From Methylobacterium hispanicum (GTDB taxonomy: Bacteria; Pseudomonadota; Alphaproteobacteria; Rhizobiales; Beijerinckiaceae): a stretch of 64,000 nucleotides of DNA. The notes under the pieces were generated by a model. It did no database searches. It saw nothing but the letters and a program-made list of their open reading frames with translations, and was not told the DNA's origin. The stretch is taken from NCBI RefSeq assembly GCF_022179285.1, contig NZ_BPQO01000014.1:96868-160867 (forward strand), read 5' to 3'. Within the stretch, counting starts at the first letter, position 1; each line of letters begins with the position of its first letter. Below, one piece after another: positions 60,227 through 64,000 of this stretch. Position numbers and translations under genes: made by a program.

Positions 60227-61519
60227 TCAGGCGCCTCCGCACTTCTTTGTCTTGGTGTTGTAGTTGCCGCAGTTGAGCTTGACCCAGTCGGCCTCGAGGT
60301 CCTTCGAGCCCTCGAGCTGCTTCGACCACGCCTCGCCCGGAATCAGGCCCTCGGTCTTGTTCACGACGTCGAACTGGCCGTCGTCCTTGATCTCACCGAT
60401 GAAGACCGGCTTCGTGATGTGGTGGTTCGGCAGCATCTGGGAGGTGCCGCCGGTGAGGTTCTTCTGCTCGGTGCCCGGCAGCGCGGCGATGACCTTGTCG
60501 GGATCGACGGTGCCGGCCTTCTCGACGGCCTTCACCCACATGTTGAAGCCGATGTAGTGCGCCTCCATCGGGTCGTTGGTGACGGCCTTGGGGTTCTTCT
60601 TGTAGGCCTGCCACTGCTGGATGAAGGCCTTGTTCTCGGGCGTGTCGATCGACTCGAAGTAGTTCCACGCCGCGAGATGGCCGACGAGCGGCTTCGTGTC
60701 GATGCCGGCCAGTTCCTCCTCGCCGACCGAGAAGGCCACGACCGGGATGTCGGTCGCCTTGATGCCCTGGTTGGCGAGTTCCTTGTAGAACGGCACGTTG
60801 GCGTCGCCGTTGATAGTCGAGACCACGGCCGTCTTCTTGCCGGCCGAACCGAAGCTCTTGATCGCTGCGACGCGGGTCTGCCAGTCGGCCTGGCCGAAGG
60901 GCGTGTAATTGATCGAGATGTCCTCGGGCTTCACGCCCTTGGCCGTGAGGTAGGCTTCGAGGATCTTGTTCGTGGTGCGCGGATAGACGTAGTCGGTGCC
61001 CTCCAGCACCCAGCGCTCGACCTTCTCCTCCTTCATCAGGTAATCGACGGCGGGAATCGCCTGCTGGTTCGGCGCGGCGCCGGTGTAGAACACGTTCCGC
61101 TCGCTCTCCTCGCCCTCGTACTGGACGGGGTAGAACAGGATCGAGTTCAGTTCCTTGAACACCGGCAGCACGGATTTGCGCGAGACGCTGGTCCAGCAAC
61201 CGAACACGGCCGAGACCTTGTCCTTGGCGATCAGCTCGCGGGCCTTCTCGGCAAACAGCGGCCAGTTCGAGGCCGGATCGACCACCACCGGCTCCAGCTT
61301 CTTGCCGAGCACGCCGCCCTTCTTGTTCTGCTCCGCGATGAGCATCAGCATCGCGTCCTTCAGCGTCGTCTCGGAGATCGCCATGGTCCCCGAGAGCGAG
61401 TGCAGGATGCCGACCTTGATGGTCTCCTGCGCCCGTGCCGTGCCGGCGCCCAGTGAGGCCAGCGCCACGCCGCCGGCGAGCGCCGCGGCGGAAACCCAGG
61501 TCTTCAGTCTTGTCATCAT
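60227..61519 (-). CDS. urtA: Urea ABC transporter binding protein UrtA
   Basis: 430 residues. A signal peptide ends near residue 30 (TARAQ). 'IKVGILHSLSGTMAISETTLKDAMLMLIAEQN' begins the mature receptor, followed by 'VVDPASNWPLFAEKARELI', 'VFGCWTSVSRKSVLPVFKELNSILFYPVQYEGEE' and 'GTDYVYPRTTNKIL', all hallmarks of UrtA rather than amino-acid receptors. It binds urea in the periplasm. It is first in urtABCDE and lies 28 bases after the predicted sigma-54 start site. A second ATG follows at once (61516). Confidence 0.95.
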   Translation of the reverse strand: MMTRLKTWVSAAALAGGVALASLGAGTARAQETIKVGILHSLSGTMAISETTLKDAMLMLIAEQNKKGGVLGKKLEPVVVDPASNWPLFAEKARELIAKDKVSAVFGCWTSVSRKSVLPVFKELNSILFYPVQYEGEESERNVFYTGAAPNQQAIPAVDYLMKEEKVERWVLEGTDYVYPRTTNKILEAYLTAKGVKPEDISINYTPFGQADWQTRVAAIKSFGSAGKKTAVVSTINGDANVPFYKELANQGIKATDIPVVAFSVGEEELAGIDTKPLVGHLAAWNYFESIDTPENKAFIQQWQAYKKNPKAVTNDPMEAHYIGFNMWVKAVEKAGTVDPDKVIAALPGTEQKNLTGGTSQMLPNHHITKPVFIGEIKDDGQFDVVNKTEGLIPGEAWSKQLEGSKDLEADWVKLNCGNYNTKTKKCGGA

Positions 61520-61556
61520 GCCGTTCCCCGGCCGCTTTCCGCGGCGGCAGCGCTCA

Positions 61557-61573
61557 AGCAACGTGCATGCCAG
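61557..61573 (-). promoter_or_regulatory. urtA: Sigma-54 type promoter of the urt operon
   Basis: On the minus strand TGGCATGCACGTTGCT (61572-61557) fits TGGCAY-N5-TTGCW completely with correct spacing. Transcription should start near 61547, leaving a leader of about 28 bases that carries the GGGGAA ribosome site of urtA. Confidence 0.75.
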
Positions 61574-61816
61574 GAAGCCGCGGGCACGGATCTGCGTGCC
61601 GAATGAACAGGTGGCTCGCTCCAGCGGCAGGTGCGATGCCGCGCAGCGTCCAGATATGCTTGCAGATTGGGCATGTGGCGCGCAAAGGGGCTCGACCCTC
61701 GCACGCGCTCTTCGCGTGACGATGGATGTCCAGCGTCGCCATCCGGTCCGCGCCCTGCTAGGCGACGGCGGCGCGGACGTTGCCCGCGACGCGGGCGGAC
61801 AGGAGCGCGGCCGGAC

Positions 61817-62656
61817 ATGAACGAGGCGGTTCCGCCCCCCGCACCCGCGCGCCAGCGCTCGGTCGGCCGCGTCGCGCTCGTGGCGGAGGGGCCGGGGCCG
61901 GCGCGCTTGCGGGACCTCGCCGAGGCAGGCCCCCTGCGCCTGCGCTTTCCCAGGCGCCACGGCGCGGCGGAGACCGAGGCCGTGCTGGTCAACACCGCGG
62001 GCGGCGTCGCCTGCGGCGACCGGTTCGGCGTCGCGGTCGATCTCGGCGCGGGCGCCCGCCTCTGCTTCACCAGCACGGCGGCGGAGAAGGTCTACCGCTC
62101 GGACGGTCCGGTCAGCCGGATCGAGAACCGGGTCCGGCTCGCGGCGGGCGCACACCTCGCCTGGCTGCCGCAGGAGACGATCCTGTTCGATCGGGCGCGG
62201 GTCCGGCGGCGCTTCGAGGCCGACCTCGCGCCTGATGCCGGGCTGCTCATCTTCGAGGCGGTGGTCTTCGGCCGGACCGCCCGCGGCGAGGTGCTGAGCG
62301 AAGCCCTGTTCGAGGATATCTGGCGGGTGCGTCGCGGCGGCCGCCTCGTCTACGCGGATACGCTCCGGTTCGAGGGGCCGGTCGGCGCGCTGCTCGCACG
62401 CCCGGCGATCGGGGGCGGAGCGGCCGCCTGCGCCACCCTGCTCGACCTGTCGCCCGGGGCCGAGAGCCGTCTCGACGCGGCGCGCGGCCTGCTCGACGGC
62501 GCCGGGGCTCTCGGCGTCGAGGCCGGCGCGAGCGCCTGGAACGGTCATCTCGCGGTGCGCATGCTGGCGCCGGGAATCGGTCCGTTGCGCGCCCTCGCGG
62601 TGCGCTTCCTCGAAGGCTACCGCGCGCTGCCGGTGCCCCGAGTCTGGCAGGGCTGA
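61817..62656 (+). CDS. ureD: Urease accessory protein UreD
   Basis: 279 residues. It helps load nickel into urease together with UreF and UreG. 'PLRLRFPRRHGAAETEAVLVNTAGGVACGDRFGVAVDLGAGARLCFTSTAAEKVYRS' holds the family core (VNTAGGV, GD, TSTAAEKVYRS), and 'LPQETILFDRARVRRRFEADL' follows. It is intact in length. It is divergent from urtA and stands alone: ureA, B, C, E, F and G, which normally follow, are absent, replaced by tRNA-Cys and an unrelated tract. Confidence 0.92.
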   Translation: MNEAVPPPAPARQRSVGRVALVAEGPGPARLRDLAEAGPLRLRFPRRHGAAETEAVLVNTAGGVACGDRFGVAVDLGAGARLCFTSTAAEKVYRSDGPVSRIENRVRLAAGAHLAWLPQETILFDRARVRRRFEADLAPDAGLLIFEAVVFGRTARGEVLSEALFEDIWRVRRGGRLVYADTLRFEGPVGALLARPAIGGGAAACATLLDLSPGAESRLDAARGLLDGAGALGVEAGASAWNGHLAVRMLAPGIGPLRALAVRFLEGYRALPVPRVWQG

Positions 62657-62697
62657 CCCCCCGCGTCGGCTTCGGTGCAGAACCTGCACGTGTCCCG

Positions 62698-62726
62698 TTG
62701 CGTCGCGCCCGTCGCCTTGCTAGACA
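62698..62726 (+). promoter_or_regulatory. Candidate promoter of tRNA-Cys
   Basis: TTGCGT (62698-62703), a 17-base spacer and TAGACA (62721-62726), 66 bases before the tRNA. The -35 box equals the one proposed for the atp operon. Confidence 0.4.
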
Positions 62727-62792
62727 CCGGCCACCCCGAGCCGGCCGCCCGGCGCGGGTGCGCGAAGCCTCCGCACGGGGGCGCACGCCGAA

Positions 62793-62866
62793 GGCCTCGT
62801 GGCGGAGTGGTTACGCAGAGGACTGCAAATCCTTGCACGGGGGTTCGATTCCCTCCGAGGCCTCCA
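62793..62866 (+). tRNA. tRNA-Cys (anticodon GCA)
   Basis: 74 bases including encoded CCA. The acceptor stem GGCCTCG pairs perfectly with CGAGGCC. The anticodon loop CTGCAAA sits on a GAGGA/TCCTT stem, and the T arm is GGGGG-TTCGATT-CCCTC. The discriminator base T at 62863 is the U73 required by cysteinyl-tRNA synthetase. Its 3' end marks a sharp change to lower GC, a usual place for integrase-mediated insertion. Confidence 0.95.
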
Positions 62867-63095
62867 AATTTACTTACAAATCAAACACTTAGGTTATACG
62901 GGCTGCTATGGGATGCGGCCCGCATACCCGTTTTTGACCCCCATTCACTACCAAGAGTACTCCGCGGGGAGTAGTCAAAGGACCTGAACTCCTCTGCACC
63001 CTCTGCGCTCTCATGAGCCGGTCAGAAGGGCTATGAGGAGGAACCCACCGCGTAGCTGGACGAGGGCCCAGGGCAGCCACACGGGCGGCCTTGGG
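62867..63095. other. Lower-GC tract behind tRNA-Cys without a gene
   Basis: Begins AAATTTACTTACAAATCAAAC, unlike the rest of the window in base content. It contains a palindrome near 62910-62932 (ATGCGGCCCGCAT) but no credible coding frame. Read as the left edge of an inserted island. Confidence 0.5.
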
Positions 63096-63320
63096 TCACT
63101 CCTTTGTTTCCTCAAGGATGCTGAGGGCCAGCTTGCGGGCTTCATCGCGGGTGAGGATGAGGCACCGGGACGCCTGAGCGAGACCCCCAGCTTCCTCATT
63201 CTTCCGTAGATGCTCCGCGTAGGCCTCGCACTTCTTCTGGTCCCAGAGGCGGCTATGGGCGGCAATGTCGTAGGAGCGGACCGAGGGGGCACCACCGGGC
63301 GCGGTGAGTACCATGGTCAC
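63096..63320 (-). CDS. Small unknown protein of the putative island
   Basis: 74 codons from GTG 63320, or 72 from ATG 63314. The product is helical and charged ('SRLWDQKKCEAYAEHLRKNEEAGG', in part, then 'DEARKLALSILEETKE') without signal or membrane segments. No family is recognised. The ribosome site is weak. It lies 30 bases after the next gene upstream on the same strand, suggesting a two-gene unit. Confidence 0.45.
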   Translation of the reverse strand: MTMVLTAPGGAPSVRSYDIAAHSRLWDQKKCEAYAEHLRKNEEAGGLAQASRCLILTRDEARKLALSILEETKE

Positions 63321-63350
63321 GAGGATTGCGTAATGGATCTGGTCTCTCCC

Positions 63351-63590
63351 TTAGTCGGCCAGCGTGAGTCGGAGGGCTTCGCGGTCCTCAGCATCTAGAG
63401 GCACGCAGTACCCCCGGGCCGAGGCGCCGGGTCCGAACCGCTTGACCGCGCCAGCGTTGCGGCTGGCCGTCAGCTTTGGGTCGTCAATATCGCGCTCGCA
63501 TTCGGCCTTAGTGTAGGCCTCGGGGATCATGGTGGGACCGATGACCTCCCCCTGTCCGTTCAAAATGACGATAAGTAAAAGCCATTTCAT
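63351..63590 (-). CDS. Small unknown protein, probably exported or membrane anchored
   Basis: 79 residues from ATG 63590. The short N-terminus KWLLLIVILNG is hydrophobic. The remainder has two cysteines (AECERD and GYCVPL), an arrangement common in small prophage or island proteins from this group. No family is recognised. Codon use and local GC are lower than in the core part of the window. Confidence 0.5.
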   Translation of the reverse strand: MKWLLLIVILNGQGEVIGPTMIPEAYTKAECERDIDDPKLTASRNAGAVKRFGPGASARGYCVPLDAEDREALRLTLAD

Positions 63591-64000
63591 CGACTTAGCC
63601 CCTAGGTGATGCTCTCGGCCAGGGCAAGGGCATCGTTGCCGGACACGAGAACTCACTGAGGAACCACCACAAGCCGTTCACCCACGCGCACCTACTCAAG
63701 CCGAGGCATTTGGAGAAAGCAGGCATCCATGGTCATCAAGCGAGGCTCGATCTGAACTGCGTTCCTCTCCGATGCGCCCGCGGCGGTCAGGAGGATGTGG
63801 CGGAGACTTAGCTCGGCCTAAGCGTGCTCGAGCTGGCACTCATCATTGGGCCCCAGGATACGAGGATGCATATGGGATACACCCACCTAAGAGCCTGTTT
63901 GAGGTCCTCCGCCGGCCGTCCCCATCTGTCTCGTGTCACCAATACACGATCCGTCTGGCAGGACGGAGGAGAGAGCAGATGTGGACGGACCGGCATCGGA
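63591..64000. other. Gene-free end of the window
   Basis: 410 bases with mixed base content and stop codons in all frames at short distance. Only a 62-codon minus-strand frame at 63808-63996 exists, with no recognisable content. No repeat of the tRNA-Cys 3' end (attR) was found before the window ends. Confidence 0.4.

Noticed and set aside
62799..62987. Plus-strand frame of 62 codons
   Set aside because: It covers the tRNA-Cys gene, which explains the sequence.
63808..63996. 62-codon minus-strand frame at the window end
   Set aside because: No motif, no ribosome site and no partner; not distinguishable from chance.

Overview
The window is a very GC-rich (about 70% by eye) chromosomal segment from an alphaproteobacterium of the Hyphomicrobiales, most likely Methylobacterium or a close relative. 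This is inferred from the F1 operon atpHAGDC without Fo genes, the gene groups perM-hdaA and purMN, the pyrBC'-plsY-dprA block, the alphaproteobacterial style of many proteins and a perfect CtrA-type box. Nothing was searched; identifications come from reading motifs and family-typical sequence.

Layout: 1-696 is the 3' end of a CCA-adding enzyme. 780-5924 (minus) is the F1 ATP synthase operon. 6150-16601 holds a tiny membrane peptide, two DsbA-fold proteins, argG, a duplicated-domain unknown, mtgA, a short-chain prenyl diphosphate synthase, ung, a 5'-nucleotidase-like phosphatase, a zinc-ribbon methyltransferase and hemH. 16810-23070 holds ppk, hdaA, an AI-2E-type exporter and purMN. 23135-27921 contains small secreted proteins, ndk, a GST and half of an aromatic-acid-type efflux system. 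27922-28563 has no convincing gene but looks like an orphan structured leader. 28564-32283 (minus) is gatCA-membrane protein-gatB. 32471-41499 covers a SUKH protein, ruvX, dprA, plsY, a catalytically dead dihydroorotase with pyrB, and several small household genes.

From about 42.1 kb to 62.7 kb the window becomes a nitrogen-scavenging region: a urate/xanthine-type permease, a strongly shortened uricase-like protein, a guanine/hypoxanthine permease, guanine deaminase, an allantoate/N-carbamoyl amidohydrolase, a five-gene peptide-type ABC transporter, an SGNH hydrolase, the urea ABC transporter urtABCDE and ureD. Four sequences with the -24/-12 architecture of sigma-54 promoters, all with correct GG-to-GC spacing, lie in front of the four transcription units that matter (42134, 46941, 48567, and 61573 on the minus strand). 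I infer one RpoN-controlled response to nitrogen limitation that imports purines, their breakdown products and urea. ureD stands alone: 137 bases after it comes tRNA-Cys(GCA), then a lower-GC tract with only two small unknown genes, which reads as the border of an integrated island or deletion.

Several families of GC-rich palindromic repeats occupy the gaps between convergent genes. No CRISPR array, insertion sequence or rRNA was seen.
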